A model generated the notes under the pieces. It saw only the letters and a program-made list of their open reading frames with translations. It made no database searches and was not told the DNA's origin. A program made the translations under genes and the position numbers. 64,000 nucleotides of DNA from Loxodes magnus (taxonomy: Eukaryota > Ciliophora > Karyorelictea > Loxodida > Loxodidae). The stretch lies in assembly GCA_946699065.1 (NCBI GenBank), contig CAMPDV010000119.1, positions 558,001 to 622,000 on the forward strand, given 5' to 3'. Below are positions 12,037 to 23,943 of the stretch, piece after piece; the first letter of the stretch is position 1; every line of letters starts with the position of its first letter.

Positions 12037-13983
12037 ATGGAAGAAAATTCAGTTTGCTTCAAATGCAAGAAAGAGTTCAACTTTTCAACAAGATAGCCTC
12101 ATATCCTCGATTGTCATCATTTAATTTGCTTCAATTGTGCGGTTAAATAGTTTATTAAGTAGAAATCTATAGAATGTCCTTAAAATTGCGGGATAACTAC
12201 TTAGAGAGATCCAAATTTTTTACCGAAAAAATAGCAAATTAAATAGAAATAGTAGAATCCTATTAAAAACTCAAGATTAAGAAAAGAAAGCTTACCTGAC
12301 TTATAGTAGTTTAAAACTGTTGGAGATCAAGTTTAGAAGTAAAAAATCAAATCTTCAACTGATCAAATTGACACTCTTGTAAAACACAAGAATCGACATG
12401 TCAAGAAAAATTCAAATGAACATGAAGGAAGAAAAAAAGAAAAAAAGAAAATAAAATTTTCTTAGAATCATAAAAGTCAAGAAACGGAATATAGCGAATA
12501 ATCTTAATAAGTTCAAGCGTCATAAGTTTAATAGTAAAATTACTCTTATTCGAAATATTAAACGGAAGAGAAGGAAAAAAAGGTGGAACCTTAAATAAAT
12601 TTTTACACATCTGAGGATGATGAAGTTGTATATTACTATATTTAGGAAAAGATAAATATGCCACTAACATGGTTCTTGATAAAAACTGAAAGAGAAATTA
12701 CCTTCAAAGGAGTTGCGACTGTTACAGGATCTTGCTTAACTTCTATTTTAATAAGCTTCGGATACTTATGATATTAGTTTGAGTATTATATCACTTCATA
12801 TTTCAATGTTGATGACTAATCTCAAATCACCAGTTATTTAAATGTCTTTCCTGGAATTTTTTTGTTAAGCAATCTTTTCTGGTTTATTGGACCTTTGATA
12901 GCTAAGTACCTTGGATTTAAACATTGTGTATTTATTTCTAGTTATTTGGTTTGCTTAGCACTATTCACCTTGAGTGTAACTAAGGATTGAATAGGATTTA
13001 TTATTTTCTATAATATTTGTCTAGGAATTGCTTGTAGTATATCTTTTATACCTATGTTCTACTGTGGTTGGTCCTACTTCCCATGAATGAAGGGACGAAT
13101 TTCCGGGCTTATTTTATCAACTTTATTTCTAGGGGCTTACTTTTTCAAAGTATTAGGATTATACTTGCTCGATGGAAAAAAAGAAAACGTTCCTCTGATG
13201 TTCGAAACTATACTCTATATATTTATAATAATAGGAATCATCGCTATCTTTTTGATATAATTTCCCTCTAATACCCAAAAAATAGCTGTTTAATACAAAG
13301 ATTCTTAAATTACAAATTAATATCTCCAAGCAATCAAAAAGCCTTTACTAAAGTAGTCCACCTGGTTTTATAGTAGTACATTCAGAGGTATCTTTTCCAG
13401 ACAATTTTGACATTTATTTTTAATGTGCCTGCTCTCAATAGTTTAAGGAGCCTTTATTTTAATTAGCTATAAAGACTATTACACTCTATTCAGTCATGAT
13501 GAATATTTTCTAAACTTCGTATCAGATTTATCCTGAATATTTGCTGGGACTACTTTGTTTATATGAGGATCTTGGGTAGATATAAAAGGTTTTTTATTAA
13601 TTTATCGTTACATCTTACTATTCTAATGTACCTGCTCCTTCCTACTTTATTTTATGATAGAAATAAAAGGAATGTTTTTACTTCTTACTTGTCTAAGCCT
13701 TTCATGCTTCGGAAGCCACTTTGTTATTTTTCCTACTATTATAATGAACTCTTTTGGAATGGAAAAGGGGGACGAAATCTTCGGATACTTTTCCCTAAGT
13801 TACTTCATAGGAGGAGCAGCAAGTTTAATCATAACCTATACATTACTACCAGTAAGTCTTTACTTTCAGCTTTTAGGATACTTGACAATCTTTGTTCTGC
13901 TCTTCTCACTAAACGCTTTCTCCTTTATATTAACCTTTAGATTTAGAGAAAGATTAAGTAGTAAAAGCAAAGCTGAAGAATGA
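12037..13983 (+). CDS. RING-like zinc-finger domain fused to a 12-TM MFS transporter
   Basis: One uninterrupted 648-residue frame. Residues ~7-52 hold a RING-like Cys/His cluster (CFKCKKEF...ILDCHHLICFNC...CPQNCG). Residues ~55-205 are a charged, Q/K/S-rich linker. From ~208 on there are about twelve hydrophobic helices with the MFS-type loop YFPWMKGRISG, which matches the (F/Y)P-x-x-(R/K)G-x-x-SGL pattern of nodulin-like/oxalate-formate-type MFS carriers. Five or more TGA codons inside the helices fall where Trp is expected. It ends in tandem TGA-TGA. A separate MFS gene could start at the in-frame ATG at 12658, but no TGA separates the two parts. Substrate unknown; a ubiquitin-ligase link is inference. 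Confidence 0.8.
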
Positions 13984-16682
13984 TGATCTATAGCTAAATA
14001 TATATTTACCTTTATTTAAGTTTCTATAAATTAATACTTGCATTAACTTCTCTCTCAATATATCCTTACTATCCTTATTTCCTTCAGTAGTACTAATACA
14101 TCCTATTATTCTCTCTATTAGATAACATATTTAGAATTTATTGATAGGATGCTTGTGTAATACTTATATATATGTTAGTTATATTTAGAGGTCTTAAGGG
14201 ATATGTAATTAGCATGATATGCTTTAGATAAATATTGAAGATAGAAATTTAGGATTCTAGGTTGTGAATAGAAAGTTTGGAAAATATCTAAAGATAATTG
14301 AAAGTGTAAAATGAACATAGTTCAAGAGATACCTAAATTTCCAATAATCTGATATATATTTATCTTATTTAGGATACTCTTAACTATATCTTCTTTAAAT
14401 TAAAGATAAGAAGCTTAGTATAAATCAGTGTAAAATAACAAATAAATTAAGAAGAGATAGTAAGATAGAAAAGCTAAGTATATTTAATATCTCAGATTAG
14501 ATTTATCTTTTATAGAGCAAACTATCTAATTTACTTCTTAATAACCTAGTTGAATATTTAGAATTAAATAAAATCATTTAATGTAAGCTTTATAATATGA
14601 TAATTAAATGATATTTAGCTTAATATGTATCGCATTTATGAGAGTAGAATAATAGATTGAAGAGGTGTCAACTATATTAATTCCATCTCTATTATGTATC
14701 TAGTTTCTCTAACTTTTTATTTTCTTTATTTTCTTTTATTATACCTAACTTTAGCCACTTAATCTAATCTTTCCACTAGTATTGACCGAATAAATATCAA
14801 ATATATTTCAGATTATTAATCTTTTTTAAAAGAATCTTTTCTTTACTTCGAATTATTTGCTCTTAATACTTTAGTATTTTTAATTAGTTTTTATTGTAAA
14901 TTCCCTTACCTAAAAATTATCCACTTTTGTAGTTAGTTACTTAAAAAAAGAAGGAGTCAAATCTATTAAATGTAGTTTATAATCATACTCATTTATCCTT
15001 CTATTTAAACTCTCAAGGAAGCCTTTATATAAAAAAATTTTGTAGTTATTTTGTAAGAAAATGTTTCCTCAAAAAGCAGTGAAGTTGAGTTTTGTATGCT
15101 TCATTTTAATAAAGAGAGGTAATAATTTATATCCAATAAGGTAATTGATGTAAATCTCTCGTATCCTTCATTAAGTTTTTATTAAACTGCATTAAGAATA
15201 ATAATTTGATCCTTATCATATAAGGCTTATTTTTATAAAGAGTTTATCTATGTTCAAACTTTATATACTAGCTAGTAGGATGTATTTAATCATTTTTATT
15301 CAAATAAATACTCTGAGAAGTTCCAAATAAAGATCAGATTCATGCTAACCAAATAATGATAGCCTTAATAGATTAGTTAGAATTTTACTTAGTAAAGCTT
15401 AAACTTCTTTGTTTTTAGTTAAATTATCGCTAAAGTAAAGATAAGAAGCCTTTTTAGTTAATTCTCTAGTTAAATTTTAGCTATAAAAAGAGTTGATAAA
15501 CTAATTAAGGAAGGATAATAGAAATGAGTTAAATAGAAATGTACTTAAAATAATAGCTGAGATATATCAATTTGCTTAGGTATTCTATTAAGCTATTGAA
15601 TTAAACGTCTATATTGACAGCTCAATTCTGTTAACTTATGTACCAAATTTGTTAGGGACTTAATCGTTTGAGATCATAAACTAATGTTATCTTTGTTATT
15701 TAAGAGACTTTAAAATATTAGAATAAAGGTTGAAAAATAAGGAGTTTTATAAATAGATAATAAAGGAAGACTTTAAAAGAACGTTTTAGATGATTTTAAC
15801 GGAATATTTTCTAAACCTCAGTTTGAAATTTAACCACTTATTAGATAATAAAAATACTAAAAAAAGTCAAAAGCTTTTAATTTTCTCTATCCAAGAACAA
15901 AAATATAATAACTATCAAAGACCGAATAATGTACTAGGTATATCTAAGAAATAAAGCAAGGAGTACTATTTCAACCTTGTTAAAATTTAAAGCTTCCTTA
16001 TTATAAACCTTAATGGAAGTTCTTCATATTATTCCTAATAACTAAAGCTCAGTTAGTTTGTAGGTTGATAAATGGACTAAATTTTATTAAGATACTATTA
16101 AGATAGCTAACTAACATCGTATAAAAGAAAATAATTTTATTCATAGTTAAGTATTTTATTACTGAAAATTTTTATCTTATCACACTTTATAGCCTAAGAG
16201 ATATTAAATTTAAAAAAAGGTATTTAATTATTTAGGAGTTTATTAAAATTATAGCATGATACTAAGCAAATAAGTAGAAACTAGATATTATTGATAGATA
16301 AGTCGGATAATTATTATACTTTTTTATACTAGAAGCATGTCTTTCTAACTTATTCTTGCATTAAAAACTCCTAAAATAAATTTAAAGTCTGATTTGCTTA
16401 AAGACCTGAGAGATTTTTACTTAAACTTATATTAAATTATTGGTTTAATGAAAATATATTTAGCTTTCTAGTAGGATATGCATAGGATATCATGCATAAA
16501 ATAAGCTAATTTTTGAGAAGGCAATACATCATATATACATAAAGAGAGAAATGCTTGCATGTCAGTTTGTAAAATTAGAAAATAAAACTCTTAAGAATTA
16601 AGGGTAAAAGTGCTGTAATCAATAAATGAGATCAAATTAAATTAAAAACGATTTTTTTTTTTTTATTTCTACTTACTTTAAA
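13984..16682. other. 2.7-kb AT-rich region, no gene seen
   Basis: No recognisable protein or RNA gene. Uniformly rich in TAG/CTA/TTAA words. A poly-T run (~16651-16664) precedes the next gene. Confidence 0.6.
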
Positions 16683-17876
16683 ATGCATTTACAGGAAATG
16701 CTTATAATTATAAAAATGTAAAGCAAAATTATGTATAGCTAGAGCAAGAGTTAGGAGATTAAAATTTAGATTCCTCTTTTCATTAACACTAGAGCTTTTC
16801 AAGATTAATCTCCTTCGAAACTCAACCATTAGTATAAAAGCTGCTTGAAGAAAACGAGGAAGGAGTAAAGTCCGGAAGAAAGAACTTTACTTCATAATAA
16901 TTGTATAGCTTTGCAAATAATGATGAACAAAATAGAAAAGTACGGCAAGCATAAGTCTAAAAGTGACTAGGCATCTGAAAATATACAAGAGGCAGAAAAC
17001 GATATAAGCTTTAAGATGAACGAAATAAAATGCTTCAAGGTGTCTAATTTAGATAAGTTTACTCTAGGAGTTCAAGAGGCTATGAATCTGATATTATACA
17101 AAATTGAGTATTCATCAGATTAAGAAACCATAATTTTGGAACAGAAGATTCAATCACTTAAAATAATAGCTAGAAAAAATATATCTATATAGTCTATAAG
17201 AATTAATTTGTCTGAAATCATCCAGATGCAATACCAAAAGGCTATCAAATTGCAAAACTATATGAACAAAAAAATTAATTTGCGATTAGATAGCCTTCCT
17301 AGTGTAATTACTTCAGACTTCACTTGCGTAGAGTTTTTAATTTTTAGTATGATATACTTGTAATTGAGGTATTCAGGCAAGCTAGTCATTAAAAGTGAAA
17401 AGAAAAAGAAATAATAGTTACTTGCATTTGAGCTTCAGATGGGTGAACATTTAAAAGAGTTGAGGAAAATACTTAACTTGGAATATATTCAAGACGATAA
17501 AAAGATACTCAAATACATAAATAAATATGATCCTATTTTAGTAGGAATTAGTGTAGTAATATTCCTATTAGGTGGTAACATTAAGCTAGACAAAAGTAGA
17601 TTCATTAGCGTAGTAATTAATATTGAAACTGTAAATGAATAAGAATATTTAATCCCAGACTTTCATCTAATGAAAATAAATTCTTTAAATTCAATAGATG
17701 ATGAACTTAACGATACCGTGGTGTAAAATATATCGGTGCCAAGTACATCTTTTGTCAAAGTTGCAAAGGGTTTGTTCGAAATTGCCAATAAAAAGGTGTA
17801 AAATTAACTTACTTTTATGTTGTTTATCCTTTTAATGAAATTTTTTTATTTCACTTAACAAAATTAAACAAAATGA
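16683..17876 (+). CDS. Hypothetical protein with a degenerate HATPase-like C-terminal region
   Basis: A 397-residue ORF from the ATG at 16683 to the first TGA (17874-17876). The first ~110 residues are polar. Residues ~130-215 form a long helix like a histidine-kinase dimerisation segment. The part LPSVITSDFTCVEFLIFSMIY...YSGKLVIKSE lines up by eye with the 'xDxxRLxQVLxNLLxNAxKFTxxGxIxI' start of HATPase domains. The late VGISVVIFLLGGNIKLDKSR resembles the 'GLGLxIxxxLxxxxGGxIxVxS' motif. The Asn of the N-box and the first Gly-box residues are missing, so ATP binding is doubtful. This could be a pseudokinase-type relic of a sensor kinase or a chance likeness. The base composition supports a real gene. 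Confidence 0.5.
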
Positions 17877-20800
17877 CAGAATTTCCAGTTCTTGAAAGAG
17901 TTTTAAAATCCTTGATATTAAATATTTTCTCTAATGGATTTCAACTAAATTACGTTTACTTGTCAAATTAAAACTCCAATATTCGTTACTAAAATAGATA
18001 TAAGCTAGGAAAATTTTATAAGTATTAATTAGCCTTTAAAATAATTTTATACTTTAAGCAATGTAAATAATAACACATACATGAAAAATTTTCTTATAAT
18101 TTCAATTATTTGTATTTATTTCATATTTAATATCCTTTTAATAAGGGCTGACAATTTATTTATACAAAGGCTTTTTTAATTATTAAATACTTATTTATAA
18201 AGGTTTCTTTATTTAAGATATGTTTTAAAGAAATTGAGTGAAGTTTATTGATATTCTAGTGATTGTAGATCATGTAGTAATAACTTTGCCTTCTATGTTT
18301 TTAGTTTATTAAGAATTTCAGTTTAATTGATATCTTAACGTTGCTAACTTACCTTTTAACTTCTTTCTACCTTTTGCTCTAAAATTTTTTTACCTTTAAA
18401 TGTCTTAAATCTTATGATTTAATTTAATTGCATTGCAAGAGATTTATAGGTATTGAAAAGTTTAGGAACATAATAAAAATTGTCTGCTAAAGTAAAATGT
18501 ATTTTCTCTATTTAAAGCATACTAAAATATATTAACTAAAGAAGTATCCAGTTTATATAAAAACAATCCTTTATAAAGCTATTTCGTGGTTATTTGAATC
18601 AAAAAATATCTAAATTAGTTCTGTTGTAAGATATAACTTGATATAGTTAATATGAATACTTCTTGCTTATTCAGAATGATGTATAGTATCTTCTAAAGCT
18701 ATATAAAGCAAATTAAAAAAATTTAAATTACTACTTATATTCATTTTTATATAATACATTGATCAACTTCAAATGTCACCACCAATATCTTCATTTATAT
18801 CAAGGCTCTTTTTTGACTATCATATCTGAATGTTACTTCATATACTTATTTTATAACTCTAATAGCTCCTTTTTTAATTCTCTTAATAAGTTACTCCCTA
18901 GTGACATTTTTGGTCATAATATTTACACTTTAAGCAATGTTAGCTACTTTATAATTCTTAGATTTTAGATTGCATGCTTTAAATTTTATTTTGTAGGACA
19001 TTTGTTTTTCATCTCTCTTTCATTAGTTAGATTTCAATTTTATTAAATATGAAGACAAACAAGTCAGTAATCTTTCTGCAAAAATTACTTCTTATAGTAA
19101 TTTTCTCTCTATCTGGCATTCATTTAGTTATTTATTAATTTCCTATAAATATTACTGCTTCTGAGTTAAAGGTAAGTTATCCTTTAAGTTTCTACATTTC
19201 TGCCTTAGTTTCTTAAATTAAGTTTTAGAATAATTTGTTATTATCTTTCTCTTTTATTCTCCAGAATCTAAATCATTTATTAATCAAAGGAGTTTTCAAT
19301 CAAACTAATTAGTCTTTGGAACATTTTATGAATATTACTCAAGCTAGATTAAAGATTTTTATGACTGTTTATAGATTAATTTAACTCTTGAGCTTTCTCT
19401 GTCAATTTTGGTTTTTCGACTAAAAGTACATTTTAAGTAATTCTAAATGGTTTCTAATCTTAATAAGGACTTACTTAAGGACAATAATAGTTCTTATTAT
19501 AAGTTTCTCTATCATATTAAGTAAAATCTTCAAAGCTTCAATTATAAAGCCATCTGATAAATTTCTTTTTGCATTCTTTTAAGAATCTCCTCATTCAGTA
19601 TAATTCCTTAGATTTTCTTTTTAATTACCAATTTATGAATTCCTTACCTTATGTCTAATACTCTAAATCACCTTAATAATACAACTTAAGAAATATTTAG
19701 CTTTATCTTTTAAAGGAAATAAATGCATTAATTGCATAAATACCTTAAAAATATTTTCAGATCTTATAAGGTAAAATCAAAACCCTAGGTTAATAGCTTA
19801 AGTTTTAATTTGATATAAAAAGATAAAAAAGTAGAAATATGAAAGATAATGCCTAATATCTAGTACTAGGCTAAGCTATAAAACTCTCAAACTGCCTTAA
19901 TCTTATCCTTTTTTATTTACAAATAGTAGCATAACTAACTCTTAGGCAGTTACTATTTAGCCAAAGTAAAAGGTTGTACATAAAATAGAATTACCTGCTG
20001 TTTTAGGAACGGATATTCAAAGTAAATTATATAGGAAAATTATGCTAATACTTAGTAAGATTTTTTGCTGATATTACTTAATTTTAGACTCTGAATTATT
20101 TAAAGGTTGTAAAACTTCTTGGTTATTTGGAAAATTATAAGATAATTTCTTGTCAGCTGAGATTTTTATATTTGTAGATAAAATACTAGATTCGCATAAC
20201 TTAGCTCTTGAACTCTAAATAAATAATAAAGTTGCATAAAAAGTAAATACATCAGAAATATACTTTAGCATTCCCTAGCTAATAAAGCTTATAACAGACT
20301 AGAATATCTTACTATTCAAAGGAGATATTATATTATCTAGAAAATCCAAAGCAAATACTATTATTAGCATATTAGATGCTTTAAAGTGCATGCTAACCCA
20401 AAGAAGCAAAGTAATTGAAGGAATTACCTTTAATATTGTAGAGAGAGCAATAGCAAAAATTTAAACTTAGAATAGATTATTTAATTATATGCTTAAAGTT
20501 TATTTATTTAGGATATTAGTGCATCAAAATAATATTAATGCTTATAATTTAGCGAATAATTAAGTAAGGCTCTTATAGCCTACATTATAATAGCAAAAGC
20601 TTTATTTAAATTTTGTAGAACTATATAGGCTAATAAATTATGATTAATTAGTAAATAACTAGAGGAATATATGATTGCGATAGCAATATAATTTATGTAG
20701 TTTTACTTTCTAAGTTAATATAAACAGAAGCTATTATCTTTACTGAAACATAATGGGTATTCAAGTAAAATTAAAGAGAAAAATAATTATTTTCTAGTAT

Positions 20801-21294
20801 CAATCACTACAAGCTTTAGCCAAAAGCCTGTAAAATAGTATATTAAATATATTTATCAGTATTAACTCTTAGACATAGTATCTATATCTTAGAATAAAGG
20901 TATTAGTTAAAAAGTAATAATTTTAACTATATGATTAGCTAAGATTTGCTAAAATAATTAGTTTAGTTAATTAAATAACTAAAGCTAAAATTTATATACT
21001 TATTGGATTATTATATTAATTGAAATAAAAGAAGCTTAAGCATAGATATTATAACTAATAGAGCGTAATTAATATATGTCAATAGTATTGACTACGTAAC
21101 TTTATGCTTTATGATTAATTTAGAAACTTTATTAGGCTGCATCATCTTTAAAATAGAGATTATATGAACACTAATATTAACTATTCCAATTTATTAACTA
21201 CCAGCCTCTTTCTGAATCTTCGTAAGGATTTAATCAGTAGAAGAATAAAAAAGGATTAGATAGATATAAAGTTAGATTTATTATATATATTATT
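17877..21294. other. 3.4-kb AT-rich region, no gene seen
   Basis: Several frames lack TGA for 60-100 codons, which is expected by chance here. No motif, lipidation start or composition shift marks a gene. Confidence 0.55.
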
Positions 21295-21309
21295 TTTTAA
21301 AACCGCCAT

Positions 21310-21329
21310 AGTTGTTCGAAGGTGAACAA
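21310..21329. repeat. Perfect 7-bp inverted repeat (hairpin)
   Basis: GTTGTTC at 21310-21316 and GAACAAC at 21323-21329 flank a 6-nt loop (gaaggt). It lies at the left edge of the GC-rich block. Confidence 0.7.
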
Positions 21330-21475
21330 CAAGGTCATCTTCATCAGAGGTGGGGAATTTAAGTACCCATAATTGACACATGTCGTCCTCTGCTTTGGTG
21401 ATGCAATGAGACACAATCCTGCCATGTCCTTGGACCTCCAGCAAGTATTAAAGATTACGAGTATTCTAAAATTAT

Positions 21476-21590
21476 ATCAGTATTGAACATTTTTATCAGT
21501 ACTGAATATCTATACCAGTATTGAACAAGGTCTATCAGTATCTGATAATTTTATCAGTAACAAACATTCTTGTCAGTATGAAATATTTTT
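21476..21590 (+). repeat. Six-copy 19-bp tandem repeat (iteron-like)
   Basis: TCAGTA or CCAGTA recurs at 21476, 21495, 21514, 21534, 21553 and 21572, i.e. with steps of 19, 19, 20, 19 and 19 bp. The first copies share the extended unit tcagtattgaacattttta; later copies diverge after the core. A further degenerate unit may sit at 21457-21475. The regular spacing of nearly two helical turns is reminiscent of protein-binding iterons or of minisatellites. Confidence 0.8.
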
Positions 21591-21596
21591 TTTTAA

Positions 21597-21628
21597 AGAG
21601 CTGCGCACCAACGAGAGTGCTACGCGCT
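21597..21628. repeat. Imperfect GC-rich inverted repeat
   Basis: gagctgcgcac (21597-21607) faces gtgctacgcgctc (21616-21628), giving GAGC/GCTC and GCAC/GTGC pairing with a small internal bulge. Rare GCGC words in an AT-rich genome make it stand out. Confidence 0.5.
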
Positions 21629-21638
21629 CTATAATCAA

Positions 21639-21666
21639 ATTTATTTATTTATTTATTTATTTATTT
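21639..21666 (+). repeat. (TTTA)7 microsatellite
   Basis: Seven perfect TTTA units directly right of the GC-rich inverted repeat. Confidence 0.9.
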
Positions 21667-21670
21667 ATAT

Positions 21671-23145
21671 AACTCAGATTAGAATAGAGACTAGCATTTA
21701 AGAGTAAACGCCTCTAAGAGGAAAATAATTTTAGCTGATAGGTTTTAATTATAAGCAGCTATTATAAATTAAAAGCTTAAACTTATTTTAATAACTATGA
21801 TACTTAAATCATTTTAGCATTACAGTTTGTTAATACTTCTAAAATGATAGCTTACTTTAATTCTCTTGGAGTATTAAAGAAATCTTTCTACTAAAGTGAT
21901 GGTTAAATTTAAAACAGAAGAGATGGATAGAGGATAACAGAAATCCACATTAGTTAATATTAAGTTGAATAGAGTCTTCAAACTTATAAATTTATGACTA
22001 CTTCTAGTCAAGTATTTTATACAGAAAATGAATTTAAATTCATAATTTTCTTTTTATAATCTTTCTATAAGTAAAGGTTAAAGAAATAAAGATATACAAG
22101 CATTTACTTTGAAACGAAGATAATTTATAAAAATGAATAGCTGACAATAAAACTATGGTAGTAAAAGGTATTAAATAGACATAAATGAAACTCTGGATAT
22201 GCTATGCGTATTTGAATAATATTCTATTAATTTTAAATATTTAATTTAAGAAATTAGTATAAAGCATTTATGTACTCTAGAAGCTTGCATTATTATGAGA
22301 AAGATTATACTTATATTTAGTTTGAGTTTATATTAAAATTTACCTTTAAATTAAATATTAAAATAAGTTAAAGTCAAGAATTAAATTAAGCTAGGATTTA
22401 ATATTTAGACTCTAACTTATTTAAGTTAGCTTCTACATCTATAATCTCCTATAGCTAAAGCTTAGCAATCAAGTATAATTACATCTAGAAAAGAAGGCTT
22501 AAACTCTTAAATTAGTCTAATACTTATTTAACTTCTTTATAAGCAGCATATTAGCAAATATAAGAAAAGGGATTATTAAAGTATGCTGTTAAATATTCGA
22601 ATTCTAATTACTATTTAGCTATAATAAGTTAACTAAGAATTTAGTAGAAGTTAAATTATTTAGTTTGTATTTTAATTATTTATAACCAACTCTTAATAAC
22701 TGAAAATTCATTTTCTATCTACATTGCTATTAGAATTTAAACACTGAAGATAAGCAACCACATCACATTAGTACACTTAAGTAGATTTAATCTAAAAGTA
22801 TAAAATCATTTTCTACTTTTGGTTAAAGCGAAAAGCTTTTAATAGCTAATTAGTCTTACTTACTCAATGAAGGCTTATAATCTATAATGTATAAGCCTAA
22901 CTCTTAGTCAGTTAAGTTAGAATAAACTTCATTAATAGTGGATAGTAAATTTCTATAGTTTGATTAGCTAATTATAAAATGAATCTTAACAGAGAAAGTC
23001 TCTAAGGATGCAAATATGGAGTAGTATCTTTAAGTTAGTTTCTAATTTAGTTTTTAAATTTAATTAAAAACTGCTATAAAATTTAATTTTTGCTTAATTT
23101 TATATTTAAGGGAACTAATTTAATCCAGTGATAATTAAATTTAAT
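21671..23145. other. AT-rich intergenic DNA, no gene seen
   Basis: No motif or composition shift; high AT with frequent AGCT/CTAA words. Confidence 0.6.
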
Positions 23146-23943
23146 ATGGGAAATAAATTCGACTGTTTCGACTCTTAGGTTAGACATGGACTTTAACCTG
23201 TGATAGATTAAAGACTGAACCCTGATGACTCAATTATAGAGAAATAGGAAAGACTTTTGGGTTTCTATGACTGCTTATGTAATAATGTAGAAGAAGCCTT
23301 CAATAAATCGAGATTCGACAACAACCTCACAGCCAAGTAGTTAGTAAAGATTATGAACTCCTTATAATTGAAAATTTAGCAAAGTGACAAAAAAATTTTT
23401 TACAAAAAGTACTATAACAAACTTAATTGTAGGTATGATAGATTTTAGCTTAAGCTAATAGCTGTTTACTTATCAAGAGGGAACTCCTATTATAAAGCTG
23501 AAATTTTGTATGATCTAATAGAAAAAGATTTATATGAAAGAATAACAAGCTGGTAGTTCCAATCAATTTTAGTCTTCGTTTATAAGTACATTATAGAAGT
23601 TTCTCTTTTGCTCTGCAAAGGAATTCTTCCTAATTAATTTTCTTAAGAGAAGATTGATAATTTGCAAAAAGACTGGAAAAATAAGTTTGAAAAAGCTTGC
23701 AAAGAAATTACCAAATAAATATTTTTTTACAGAAACTCATTACCTAAAGAAGATTTTTTAGAATAGTTAGGAGGAAAGTATCAACAGTATCTTACTACAA
23801 GAGGCCTGAGAAGGCACCTCTTTAATATAGAAGAAAACGATAATCAATAACGCTTATTTATTTAATTTGTTTAAAGAGCATATACTTAGCATTGGCATAT
23901 TTCCAATAGCTATAAATATTAAATCATTTATTTTTAATGCTGA
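23146..23943 (+). CDS. Probable N-myristoylated protein, possibly a degenerate EF-hand type
   Basis: A 265-residue ORF starting MGNKFDCFD: Gly2 fits the N-myristoylation signal and Cys7 is a candidate palmitoylation site. The body is helical, with repeated F/L-x3-D/E patterns (e.g. EEAFNKSRFDNNLTAKQLVKIM and YDLIEKDLYERITSWQFQSIL). These resemble EF-hand helices with poor calcium loops, as in calcineurin-B-like or recoverin-like sensors. No canonical DxDxDG loop is present, so calcium binding is unlikely. GC content is visibly higher than the flanks, supporting a real gene. It ends at the first TGA (23941-23943); the last ~30 residues after DNQQRLF look less protein-like and may be readthrough. 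Membrane location is inferred from the start only. Confidence 0.65.

Larger units (their letters stand above)
21295..21670. other. Compositionally foreign block: hairpin, GC-rich ORF, iterons, palindrome, microsatellite
   Basis: About 375 bp whose first ~150 bp are near 50% GC inside DNA of far lower GC. In order it holds a perfect 7-bp hairpin (21310-21329), a GC-rich stretch (to ~21445), a six-copy 19-bp tandem array (21476-21590), an imperfect GC-rich inverted repeat (21597-21628), and a TTTA microsatellite (21639-21666). The minus strand of the GC-rich part is an open frame without stop codons in the standard code (about 50 residues, including HGRIVSHCITKAEDDMCQLW), with none of the A/T codon bias of the local genes. 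It looks like an insertion: a small mobile element, a captured foreign fragment or a structured RNA locus. No terminal repeats or target duplication could be proven. Confidence 0.55.

Noticed and set aside
13563..13983. Standard-code ORFs inside 13.5-14.0 kb
   Set aside because: They are fragments or other-frame shadows of the RING-MFS gene, which reads through TAA, TAG and TGA.
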